Of a DNA stretch of 16,556 nucleotides, positions 1 to 7,389 are shown one piece after another. This DNA comes from Amphritea sp. Lineage in GTDB: Bacteria > Pseudomonadota > Gammaproteobacteria > Pseudomonadales > Balneatricaceae. The notes beneath the pieces are model-generated. The model was given only the letters and a program-made list of their open reading frames with translations, was not told the origin of the DNA and ran no database searches. The translations under genes and the position numbers were made by a program. How positions within the stretch are numbered: the first letter of the stretch is position 1; each line of letters starts with the position of its first letter. The stretch lies in NCBI GenBank assembly GCA_018067325.1, contig JAGPUU010000329.1, positions 1-16,556 on the forward strand, written 5' to 3'.

Positions 1-571
1 CATCGCTGAAAGCACGCAGATCACCAGCCCGAAAGTTGATTTTGATATCAGAGTATAAATCGATTGTTTCAGTAAAGGCGTCAGAGAAACCCGCAGGTGC
101 TAGTTCAGCAGGTGCTTTACGAGGGTGTCCAAGGTTAACCCAACCGCCCATGCTATCTTCACCGGCACCAATCTGAATAACCTTAGGTTCGGGCAAAGGA
201 ATCTCTGTCATGATTGACGCAGAGGTCACCCCATGCTGATGCAACAGATAACTGGCAACGCACATCAGACCATTACCGCAACAAAGCGCTTCTTCGCCAT
301 CAGGTTCGAACATTCTAAACAGATAATCAGCCTGTTCTGCCTCTGGAGGCCAACGCCAATAGGGACGTTCTTTAGCGATAGCTTGCAACGCCTCTTTACT
401 ACAGCGCTGAATTACCAGCAAATTATCGCAACCCACTCCAAAACTGATATTAGTCGCCTGAAACGCAAACCGTGACATTTCATATTCAGTGAGCGACGTA
501 TGCTCCGTTTCATCAACAATAACAAAGTTATTACCGCATGATGTGTACTTAACAAACGGAACTAATTTCAT
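1..571 (-). CDS. Divergent diaminopimelate epimerase-fold protein (DapF-like), N-terminal part only
   Basis: This open frame starts at ATG 571 and runs off the left edge after 190 codons; DapF proteins are usually about 275 residues. DapF enzymes are cofactor-independent racemases that use two cysteines, and only the first half is visible here. Recognisable family landmarks are SCGNNF (residues 11-16, matching GLGNDF), GVGCDN (45-50, matching GxGFDQ), MFEPDG (87-92, matching IFNADG) and the first catalytic cysteine in CGNG (C98-G101). Residues that contact diaminopimelate in DapF as I recall them are partly changed: the Gln of GFDQ is Asn50 and the Asn of FNADG is Glu89, while the first Asn (N14) is kept. 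About 15 extra residues lie before MFEPDG. It could be a DAP epimerase variant or a racemase for another amino acid; the second cysteine is outside the window. I am fairly sure of the fold and unsure of the substrate. Confidence 0.8.
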   Translation of the reverse strand, partial: MKLVPFVKYTSCGNNFVIVDETEHTSLTEYEMSRFAFQATNISFGVGCDNLLVIQRCSKEALQAIAKERPYWRWPPEAEQADYLFRMFEPDGEEALCCGNGLMCVASYLLHQHGVTSASIMTEIPLPEPKVIQIGAGEDSMGGWVNLGHPRKAPAELAPAGFSDAFTETIDLYSDIKINFRAGDLRAFSD

Positions 572-950
572 AGCAGATTTCCGATAGCGTTCGTGGGAAT
601 TTCAGAAGCCTGGAATATAAAAACTCTTCACACATCAACCACACCTGCCTGCAAACAAGTACTACGACTCAAATACAGATAGGTTAAAGTTTATTTCGAT
701 ATGTACGAGACTACATTCAAGACAGAAAACTCGCCGATCAAACAAACGTTTTATTTTATTATAGGCATGCAATTTACCACCACACTAGTCGGTTTATCAA
801 ACGAGGGGTTACCCAAAACGAGGTTAACAAAGAGATAATAGAGCTGATTTTTCAAGGAATTAGCGCTATAGCAGTTGTATGACTGAAGTTATAGCTGCCA
901 GCCGTTACTCATCAAAACTAACTGTTATTCAGCCCTAATATGAATGGCCG
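572..950. other. Intergenic region between the DapF-like gene and the importer operon
   Basis: No convincing gene or RNA is visible in these 379 bases. It must hold the promoter of the DapF-like gene. A minus-strand TATAATA (764-758 region) is a possible -10 box, but no matching -35 box lies at the right distance. Two near-identical direct repeats, AAACGAGGGGTTA (799-811) and AAACGAGGTTA (816-826), sit upstream of it with a 17-base offset and could be regulator sites. No terminator was found behind the permease gene. Confidence 0.4.
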
Positions 951-2447
951 CTAAATATAGCGCTGAATACGTCTGGAGAACATATCAACAGCAATATTCA
1001 ACAAAGCGGCTGTCAAAATCAGTAACAGCGCCACATCAAAGCGGATTTCCTGTATTGCACTATCTACAAAGAATCCAAGCGTATGGACACCCAAGATCCC
1101 CAGAATTGCGGTTTCCCGCATAATCACTTCCCAGCGGTAAAGCATAAAAGAGAGAAAAGAGGGGTATATACGAGGTAATAGCTCATAAAAATAACGATCT
1201 AAGCGTCGGTTGGGGAGATCTGATCGCAACGCTAATTCATTACTATGTCGCCCTGAAAGATAGCCAATCAGAGCCCCATTGTGGATTGCCAGAGCGATCA
1301 CTGCCGGTAACATTGAGGGGCCCAGCAACTGTAACAATATGTATGCCAAAAGATATTCCGGCGTAGAACGAGCAATCACCAGCAGCACATGACCGGGTAT
1401 CCGACCGGGCAAGCTATAACAGTGTCGACTAATCAATGGGAACATAAGCAGCGCGCACAAGCCGGTTACCACCAACGCTATCTGAGACAAAACTAAGGTA
1501 TTCCAGATCCCTGGCAAAGCCTGATCTAACATAATATCTGAAGCCCATTGGGATAGTTCAGATAAGCTTTCCCATTGCCCTCCTGCTTCACTATTACGAA
1601 GCGGAGCCGGAATAATATCCTCAGAGATAAAGCGCCAGGCATTTCCCCAGACAATAGGCATGCCATCCCCTAGGAAAAAGGGAGATCCTAGGAAAAGTAC
1701 AGGTAAAGTCCATCGCCTCAGCCAAATTTTCTTAGTGGCTATCAGCAGGTAAAAAAGCATTAACAGCGCGGCGACTTCGGAGTAATAGCCCTGTGAAAAT
1801 GAAGATTCCAGATAATAGCCCAACGTTGGTAGCCCAACAAAACCAAGAATAGCGCTACTGCGAATACCACACTCTAAACGATATGAGGTGTAACTAACCA
1901 AATGAGGCCAGGCGAGAGGCAAACGGGTGTAAATAAGCGTATTGAGATAACCCGCTTCAGGAGGTAGCGCCTGTGCCGGCAGCTTTGGTACTTGAGCCAA
2001 TATTTCAGCATACATACGTGCAAAAATACCGCTATAAGGAATGGCAATCGCCAACAAACCGGTCAACGGGTGAAGACCAAAAAACTGCAAAAAAATCAGC
2101 GCCCAAAACAGCTCATGTATAGAACGTACTAGTGCACAGAAACCACGAACAAACGCATTGTGAAACATCAGCGCCAGTAAGAAACCACCGACTACTGCCA
2201 AAGCCACTCCGGCAAATGCAAACGCCAGAGTAGACAACAAGGCTTCAAGCACTAGACTCGATTGCATCAGACTGGGATGAAATAAACCTTCTGCCAGACG
2301 CCACATCTCAGCCCAGGGATCAATACTGGAAACTTCCAGATCCGCAATAAAAAGGCAGCAGATCGCCACCAGCACAAACCCTATGCTAGTTTTAACGCCG
2401 CCAGACCAACGATATAGGGAGGAAAGCATCGCCTCAGTAAAACTCAT
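951..2447 (-). CDS. Oxyanion ABC importer permease with two fused PhnE-type domains
   Basis: This inner-membrane permease of a phosphonate-family ABC importer is 498 residues long, about twice a normal PhnE, because it holds two permease domains in tandem. The duplication is visible: residues 193-217 (with RSSAILGFVGLPTLGYYLES) and 441-465 (with RETAILGILGVHTLGFFVDS) are the same coupling-loop segment repeated. The N-terminal half spans about residues 20-245 and the second half about 305-490, each with several hydrophobic helices. One chain therefore replaces the usual homodimer. It is the last gene of a binding protein-ATPase-permease operon, and its start overlaps the end of the ATPase gene by 14 bases, which implies coupled translation. 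I see no good ribosome-binding site before ATG 2447; the ATG at 2429 is an alternative start. Family assignment is firm; the substrate (selenate/selenite, phosphonate or phosphite) is not known. Confidence 0.87.
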   Translation of the reverse strand: MSFTEAMLSSLYRWSGGVKTSIGFVLVAICCLFIADLEVSSIDPWAEMWRLAEGLFHPSLMQSSLVLEALLSTLAFAFAGVALAVVGGFLLALMFHNAFVRGFCALVRSIHELFWALIFLQFFGLHPLTGLLAIAIPYSGIFARMYAEILAQVPKLPAQALPPEAGYLNTLIYTRLPLAWPHLVSYTSYRLECGIRSSAILGFVGLPTLGYYLESSFSQGYYSEVAALLMLFYLLIATKKIWLRRWTLPVLFLGSPFFLGDGMPIVWGNAWRFISEDIIPAPLRNSEAGGQWESLSELSQWASDIMLDQALPGIWNTLVLSQIALVVTGLCALLMFPLISRHCYSLPGRIPGHVLLVIARSTPEYLLAYILLQLLGPSMLPAVIALAIHNGALIGYLSGRHSNELALRSDLPNRRLDRYFYELLPRIYPSFLSFMLYRWEVIMRETAILGILGVHTLGFFVDSAIQEIRFDVALLLILTAALLNIAVDMFSRRIQRYI

Positions 2448-3084
2448 CTAGCGATGAGACAGTGAGGCGATGCGCAGGCTCATCCAGAACCAGTTCACCA
2501 TTTTGGATCGCAATAATCCGCTGACCATACCGCAACGCCCGATCCACATCATGCAAACTGATAACCGCCGTTGCAAAATATTGCCCCAACAGCGCCATAA
2601 CCCTGTCAGCTTCCGGGCCATCTAGCGCAGAAACGGGCTCATCAGCCAGTAAAACGGGTGCCGCCTGATACAACGCCCGAGCGACAGCGACCCGCTGCTG
2701 CTGCCCACCGGATAATTCAGCTACTGTAGAGAAACATTTTTCATCTAAACCTAACTGCTCAAGCAACGGAGTAACCTCCGCTACCCGCGCGTCCGCAGGG
2801 AAAACAAAATTCATAAAATTCCGCAAGGCACTATAACGTTGCAAGCGCCCCATGTAGACATTGTGATAAACACTCAGATTATCTACCAAACCGAGGTCCT
2901 GAGGAATTAACGCACAATCCTTTCTGTTCTCAGTGTAGAGATGATTCAACAGCGTGGATTTACCACAACCGCTTTTACCCAGCAAAATCAGGTGTTCACC
3001 TGCCCGGACATCCAGACTGACAGGCCCTAAGACCCGGTGGTTTCCATATGCCAGATAAGCATTCTGAATAGCCAGGCTCGACAT
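2434..3084 (-). CDS. Oxyanion ABC importer ATP-binding protein (PhnC-type)
   Basis: This cytoplasmic ATPase (216 residues) energises the importer. All nucleotide-binding motifs are present: Walker A GKSGCGKST (36-44), Q-loop PQDLGLV (61-67), signature LSGGQQQR (124-131), Walker B LLADEP (145-150) and H-loop His178. Only 18 residues separate the Walker A lysine region from the Q-loop, whereas typical PhnC proteins have roughly 40-50. The beta-hairpin that normally carries the DGQDI-like segment is therefore missing, which makes the protein about 30 residues shorter than usual. I recall this short form, including PQDLGLV followed by LSVYHN, from the importer clade labelled putative selenate transporters, but I cannot check that. 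The ATG overlaps the TAA of the binding-protein gene by one base (TAATG), so the genes are translationally coupled. ATPase function is certain; substrate is not. Confidence 0.92.
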   Translation of the reverse strand: MSSLAIQNAYLAYGNHRVLGPVSLDVRAGEHLILLGKSGCGKSTLLNHLYTENRKDCALIPQDLGLVDNLSVYHNVYMGRLQRYSALRNFMNFVFPADARVAEVTPLLEQLGLDEKCFSTVAELSGGQQQRVAVARALYQAAPVLLADEPVSALDGPEADRVMALLGQYFATAVISLHDVDRALRYGQRIIAIQNGELVLDEPAHRLTVSSLDEFY

Positions 3085-3941
3085 TAGTCCAGTAGGCCTA
3101 TCTGTTTAGCCACCTTACGAACTGGTTCGAAGTCTGAGTTAGACGCGGGGATAAAACCCTGTCGTGGGAAACTACTCAACAGCTCCGGATCATTCATCTT
3201 CAATAAAGCCTGCTCAACACGGGCGGTAAAACCTTTGCCATATACGGCATCAAGATCGCCCCGAAGAGTCCACTGATAATCAGGATAGGTCGGCGTTTCC
3301 CAAATCACTTTCACCTTGGCAGTATCGACTTTACCCGCCTCTACTGCGGCATCCCATACTTTATAGTTCAGTGCGCCCAGCTGATAAGCACCGGACTCCA
3401 CCAAAGCAATTGTCCGCGAGTGATTACCACTAAAGCCAACCCTGTTAAACAGCTCATCAGGGGTTTGACCGAACTGCTCACGCAGATGATATTCGGGCAT
3501 CAAGCGTCCAGAAGTTGACCCTTTAGACCCAAATGTAAATGTCAGCCCACGAATAGATTGTGGAAGGTGATCAGCGGCATTCAACCCGGTGCTCTGATGC
3601 GCTATAAAATATGATTTAAATTCAGGGTCTTCGACACCCTGTGCGACCGCACGGGAATCCGGCACCAGCTCACGGGCCTTAACGCCGGAAAGCCCACCAA
3701 ACCAAGCAAGTTGGACCTGATTATTCCTAAACGCAGTAATAGTGGCAGCATATGATTTAACAGGAATAAAACGAACCTCTGTCTGCAGCTCCTGCTGCAA
3801 ATAGTCCGCTACTTTCTGAAATCGCTGTTTCAGTCGAGTTTCATCCTGATCTGGAATAGCGGTAAACACAAAAGTCGGTGCTGCAAAGGCTGAACCGGCC
3901 AGAAGCATCAAAGCCAGCACTCTAAACATCATTTTAAACAT
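3084..3941 (-). CDS. Periplasmic oxyanion-binding protein of the PhnD family (putative selenate/phosphonate type)
   Basis: This is the substrate-binding subunit of the importer. A signal peptide is clear: a basic start, a hydrophobic stretch (residues 8-16) and a GSAFA cleavage site near residue 20. The mature protein opens with FVFTAIPDQDE and has PVKSYAATITAFRNNQVQLAW, then FTFGSKGSTSGR, the Ser/Thr-rich anion-binding loop typical of PhnD/PtxB-like proteins. The 285-residue length is normal. I associate the AIPDQDE...WFGGLSGV pattern with proteins that databases label putative selenate-binding from gene context; no selD or mnmH lies in this window to support that. A GGAAC element about nine bases before ATG 3941 is a plausible ribosome-binding site. 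It is the first gene of its operon, transcribed away from the cyclase gene. Binding-protein function is firm; ligand is an inference. Confidence 0.9.
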   Translation of the reverse strand: MFKMMFRVLALMLLAGSAFAAPTFVFTAIPDQDETRLKQRFQKVADYLQQELQTEVRFIPVKSYAATITAFRNNQVQLAWFGGLSGVKARELVPDSRAVAQGVEDPEFKSYFIAHQSTGLNAADHLPQSIRGLTFTFGSKGSTSGRLMPEYHLREQFGQTPDELFNRVGFSGNHSRTIALVESGAYQLGALNYKVWDAAVEAGKVDTAKVKVIWETPTYPDYQWTLRGDLDAVYGKGFTARVEQALLKMNDPELLSSFPRQGFIPASNSDFEPVRKVAKQIGLLD

Positions 3942-4301
3942 TTATTTCGTTCCAAAATAATCAGTAAAATTAAGGGCGTTATTTTCGCATAATAAGGGTT
4001 AACAATGCAGCCAGTTTCTATGCAACCAAAGAAGTTTCACCCCCCCTATATAAACAACTGTTTAATGAAAGTTAGATGATTAAATTAAAAAGCTATTGTT
4101 AAGAGGCTATGCTGAACTGACATTCAGCCCATATTGGTGATTATGGGCCATTACATCTCACTTTTATCAACTAAAGTATTTATATCACCCTCCCTGTTGT
4201 TTCATTGCAGTGTCAGTGGGGGATTAGGGAAGTTGCGAACAAGCCTCTTCCTAAGCAGACATAGTGTGCTTTTATATCCAATGGACTCCGGATACTGATT
4301 T
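3942..4301. promoter_or_regulatory. Divergent regulatory region between importer operon and cyclase gene
   Basis: These 360 bases separate two divergent transcription units and must carry both promoters. For the cyclase gene a possible sigma-70 promoter is TTAAAA (4085-4090), a 17-base spacer and TATGCT (4108-4113), with four of six matches in each box. For the importer, minus-strand TATTAT near 3990 resembles a -10 box without a good -35. The region also has two overlapping hairpins (4111-4148), a run of seven C (4040-4046) and a five-codon open frame (4281-4298) just before the cyclase start. Confidence 0.4.
4111..4148. repeat. Two overlapping inverted repeats upstream of the cyclase gene
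   Basis: The first is GCTGAA (4111-4116), a six-base loop and TTCAGC (4123-4128). The second is GCCCATA (4127-4133), an eight-base spacer and TATGGGC (4142-4148). Both arms match perfectly. They share the GC at 4127-4128, so both cannot form fully in one RNA. They may be operator sites or alternative leader hairpins; no T-run follows, so they are not terminators. Confidence 0.6.
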
Positions 4302-6635
4302 ATGCAGAACCGCATGATTAAATATTTACTGGTTATACTTTGCGTTGTCATTTCATCGGTCAGCCAAAGTGCAGAAGCCCTGACCCCTGCCAGCCTGCAA
4401 CTGATTTGGAAGCATCAGTTCCAGTTTGCCGGTTACTATATGGCAAAGCATAAAGGGTTTTATCGGGACGCAGGCATTGAACTCTCAATTCACGAATTCG
4501 AAAGCAACGAAGATCCTGTCGAACTTGTCCTCAATGGCACTAGAGACTTTGCTGTAGGCCGTTCGACGATTCTATCTCAACGGATAAAAGGCGCTGATAT
4601 CGTCGCCCTGTTATCAGCCTACCAGAACTCCCCATTAATGCTGTTGACCACTAAGAAATCAGGCATAAAGACACCTGCTGACCTTTTAAACAAGCGTATT
4701 ATGATGACCCCTGATGCAGAGAAGCAAGTCGAACTGCTTGCTATGCTGCGTCAGTCGGGTGTCAGCCCCAGCGACTTCACTCGGCAGGAACATAGCTTTG
4801 ATATTAACTCCCTTATTCGGGGAGAGACCGATGCAATGGCCTCCTATATATCCAACGAGCCATTTCAAATGGAGCAACTGGGAGAAGAGTACAACATCAT
4901 CCACCCGAAAGACTTCGGTTTTCACATGTATTCCGATCTGCTATTTACTTCTAAATCACTACTTCAACAAAATCCGGCCCTAGTCGAGTCGTTTCGCAAC
5001 GCAACAATAATGGGCTGGTTATATGCCTTCGATCACATAGAAGAAACCGCAGAGCTGATTATTTCAGACTATAACAGTCAGAACCGCTCTAAAGAGGCGC
5101 TCATATTTGAAGGCGAACAGTTAGCCAGATTAGCATTTGATAAGAAGGAAAACTTCGGCTCCCTTAGTCAAGAAAAGCTGGAAGTGATATCTCAGCTTTA
5201 TCTTCTGTTTAACTTTATTGATCCTGATTACAAAATCGGCAACTTTATCTATCATCCCAAAGCAGAAAGCCAATTATCACTGTCGATTAGCGAGCACCAG
5301 TTCCTGGCAACACACCCGGAATTCACCCTCTGCGGAGACCCTCATTGGGAACCATACAGCAAACTTGAAAATGGCAAATATGAAGGTTTTTTTCCAGATT
5401 ACATGAGTCTTATTGGCCAACGCGCAGGGCTTCAGTTAAAAGTACTCACCCACTCTACTTGGGCCGAGACCGTCAACGCTATAAAAACAGCTGAATGTGA
5501 CATCATTCCCGGGGCGATGCAAACACCGGACAGAGCCCATTTTATGGGATTTTCCGATGCGTTTATTAGCATACCCGCAGTCTTCGCTATCAATTCAAAG
5601 ACTCCTGACGACATTTCGCTAAATGAGCTACTTAAACAACCTATCGCTATTGTCGCGGGCTCTGCTTTCATCGAAATAATTAAAAGCCGCTATCCGGATA
5701 CTACAATTATTGGCGTGGACTCTGTCGATGAAGGCTTAAGACATCTCAAAGAGAACAAGGTAATCGCCCTTCTAGACACCCCCAACAGCATCAGCTCTAC
5801 GATTAGCCGAACCCATCTCACAAATATTAAGATAATCGATCAGGTTCGAGATAACTGGGATCTCAGTATCGCCGTTAATCAAAAATACCATGACACTCCC
5901 CTCCTAAGTATCCTCGATAAAGCGATCGCATCCATTAGCCAGAAAGAGCGTGACACGATCAGTGACCGCTGGGTGAAGATTACCTTTGTGCATAAAACTG
6001 ATTACACCTTGATGTGGCAGATATTGCTGGGCGTAATCCTGCTACTTACTTTCTTAGCGTACAGATATCGGCTGATACAGGTCCACAATGCACAGCTAAA
6101 AGAGCTAGCTCGACAAGATCAACTAACGGGACTTAATAACAGACGCGCCGTGATCGAAGCTCTGACCGAAAGTAACGCAATTGCAACAAGGTATGACCGA
6201 CCGATATCATTGATTTTTTTTGATCTGGATGATTTCAAACTCATAAATGACCGTTTTGGCCATTTTGAAGGCGATATAGTACTCAAAACCGTTGCACTCA
6301 TACTCGAAGAGAATTGCCGTCAGAGCGATGTTTATGGCCGCTGGGGGGGAGAGGAGTTTCTCATTATTCTGCCGGAATCCAACCTGTGCCAAGCCTTTCA
6401 AAGCGCTGAAAAACTACGCCGGGCGTTAGAAACGCAGAATTTTAACCCAACTATACCTGATACCATCACCGGCAGTTTTGGCGTTGCTCAACTCAAACCA
6501 GGCGAATCAATTAACAGCATTATCCAGCGGGTAGATCTGGCACTTTACCAAGCAAAATCTGCAGGCAAAAACTGTGTTTTCAAAGACGTTAGCATCACCC
6601 CCACTGCTTCAGAAAAATCCAGTAGTGCCAGTTAA
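4302..6635 (+). CDS. Membrane diguanylate cyclase with tandem NMT1/THI5-like and SBP_bac_3 periplasmic domains
   Basis: This 777-residue protein should make c-di-GMP in response to a periplasmic ligand. A signal-type hydrophobic segment (residues 6-23) is followed by an NMT1/THI5-like binding domain (about 27-320), seen in IWKHQFQFAGYYMAKHKGFY. A family-3 solute-binding domain follows (about 341-560, starting FTLCGDPHWEPYS), then one membrane helix (about 570-590) and a GGDEF domain (about 603-760). The active-site motif is GGEEF (682-686). An RQSD inhibitory I-site (673-676) lies exactly five residues upstream, so product feedback inhibition is expected. There is no EAL domain and no HAMP linker. 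A weak CGGA precedes ATG 4302; the ATG at 4314 is an alternative start. It is divergent from the oxyanion importer and 71 bases upstream of the LysE-type gene. Cyclase activity is near certain; the ligands are unknown. Confidence 0.93.
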   Translation: MQNRMIKYLLVILCVVISSVSQSAEALTPASLQLIWKHQFQFAGYYMAKHKGFYRDAGIELSIHEFESNEDPVELVLNGTRDFAVGRSTILSQRIKGADIVALLSAYQNSPLMLLTTKKSGIKTPADLLNKRIMMTPDAEKQVELLAMLRQSGVSPSDFTRQEHSFDINSLIRGETDAMASYISNEPFQMEQLGEEYNIIHPKDFGFHMYSDLLFTSKSLLQQNPALVESFRNATIMGWLYAFDHIEETAELIISDYNSQNRSKEALIFEGEQLARLAFDKKENFGSLSQEKLEVISQLYLLFNFIDPDYKIGNFIYHPKAESQLSLSISEHQFLATHPEFTLCGDPHWEPYSKLENGKYEGFFPDYMSLIGQRAGLQLKVLTHSTWAETVNAIKTAECDIIPGAMQTPDRAHFMGFSDAFISIPAVFAINSKTPDDISLNELLKQPIAIVAGSAFIEIIKSRYPDTTIIGVDSVDEGLRHLKENKVIALLDTPNSISSTISRTHLTNIKIIDQVRDNWDLSIAVNQKYHDTPLLSILDKAIASISQKERDTISDRWVKITFVHKTDYTLMWQILLGVILLLTFLAYRYRLIQVHNAQLKELARQDQLTGLNNRRAVIEALTESNAIATRYDRPISLIFFDLDDFKLINDRFGHFEGDIVLKTVALILEENCRQSDVYGRWGGEEFLIILPESNLCQAFQSAEKLRRALETQNFNPTIPDTITGSFGVAQLKPGESINSIIQRVDLALYQAKSAGKNCVFKDVSITPTASEKSSSAS

Positions 6636-6706
6636 TTCATGCGTACAGGATAGCCCCCTCAAGTATCAGAGAGTACAATCCCCATAATTATTAGACGGAT
6701 CCGATC

Positions 6707-7321
6707 ATGTCCCTTGAAAGCGCCCTCACCTTTTTTATCGCTAGCTTTATTTTCGGGATAACTCCGGGACCGGGGGTGTTTGCAGTCCTGGCAAAATCGA
6801 TGATCGAGGGCCCTAACCGTTGTATTATGCTGGCTCTGGGGATGACTATCAGTGATATAGTCTACCTGACACTTGCATGCTTAGGATTAGCGGCCATTGC
6901 AGAGCACTGGGGAGGACTCTTCACTCTAATCCGCTGGCTAGGTGCCGCTTACCTTATCTGGTTGGGCTTCAAGTTATTCACCAGCAAACCTGATCTAAAG
7001 ACCTCCGTTCCTCTGGTAAATAAGCGTTCCTCCCTTGAGTTTGTTCAGGGATTTCTCATCTCAGCATCGAACCCGAAAGTCATCCTCTTTTATATGGCCT
7101 TTTTGCCAACGTTCATGGACCTGACTGTCCTGGACAGCAGAGACATTGCCCTGGCAGCCACTCTAACTTTGTTTGCTCTAATGCTTGGGCTGATGTTAAT
7201 TGCTTTTTGTGCCCATTGGGCAAGTGCTAAACTCCGATCAAAACAAGCGATAAAGCGACTAAACCAGAGCGCCGGCGCAATTATGATGGGGGCTGGTGTT
7301 TTTCTAGCCACTCGCAATTAG
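6707..7321 (+). CDS. LysE/RhtB-family amino-acid exporter
   Basis: This 204-residue inner-membrane protein belongs to the LysE/RhtB superfamily, whose members export amino acids such as lysine, homoserine, threonine or cysteine. The hallmark FGITPGPGVFAVL lies at residues 16-28 in the first membrane segment, and the second conserved block, SASNPKVILFYMAFLP, is also present. Length and the pattern of five to six hydrophobic helices are normal. ATG 6707 is preceded by GACGGAT as a modest ribosome-binding site. It lies between the cyclase gene and rlmG with short gaps (71 and 68 bases) and no terminators, so all three could be one transcript, though their functions do not obviously connect. The exported substrate cannot be deduced from sequence. 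Confidence 0.9.
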   Translation: MSLESALTFFIASFIFGITPGPGVFAVLAKSMIEGPNRCIMLALGMTISDIVYLTLACLGLAAIAEHWGGLFTLIRWLGAAYLIWLGFKLFTSKPDLKTSVPLVNKRSSLEFVQGFLISASNPKVILFYMAFLPTFMDLTVLDSRDIALAATLTLFALMLGLMLIAFCAHWASAKLRSKQAIKRLNQSAGAIMMGAGVFLATRN

Positions 7322-7389
7322 CTCTTTTTACTTAATACTTTCACCCAGCTGTTTATTCAATTCTCGACGCTTAATATCACAGGACTTCG

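Noticed and set aside
233..475. An 80-codon plus-strand frame opposite the DapF-like gene
   Set aside because: The minus strand encodes clear DapF-family motifs here, so this is an overlapping shadow frame.
4040..4046. Run of seven C as a phase-variation tract
   Set aside because: It is short and lies outside any coding region or recognisable promoter spacer, so switching cannot be argued.
4281..4298. Five-codon open frame (ATG to TGA) just before the cyclase start, as a leader peptide
   Set aside because: No ribosome-binding site, no codon run and no attenuator are visible; frames this short arise easily by chance.
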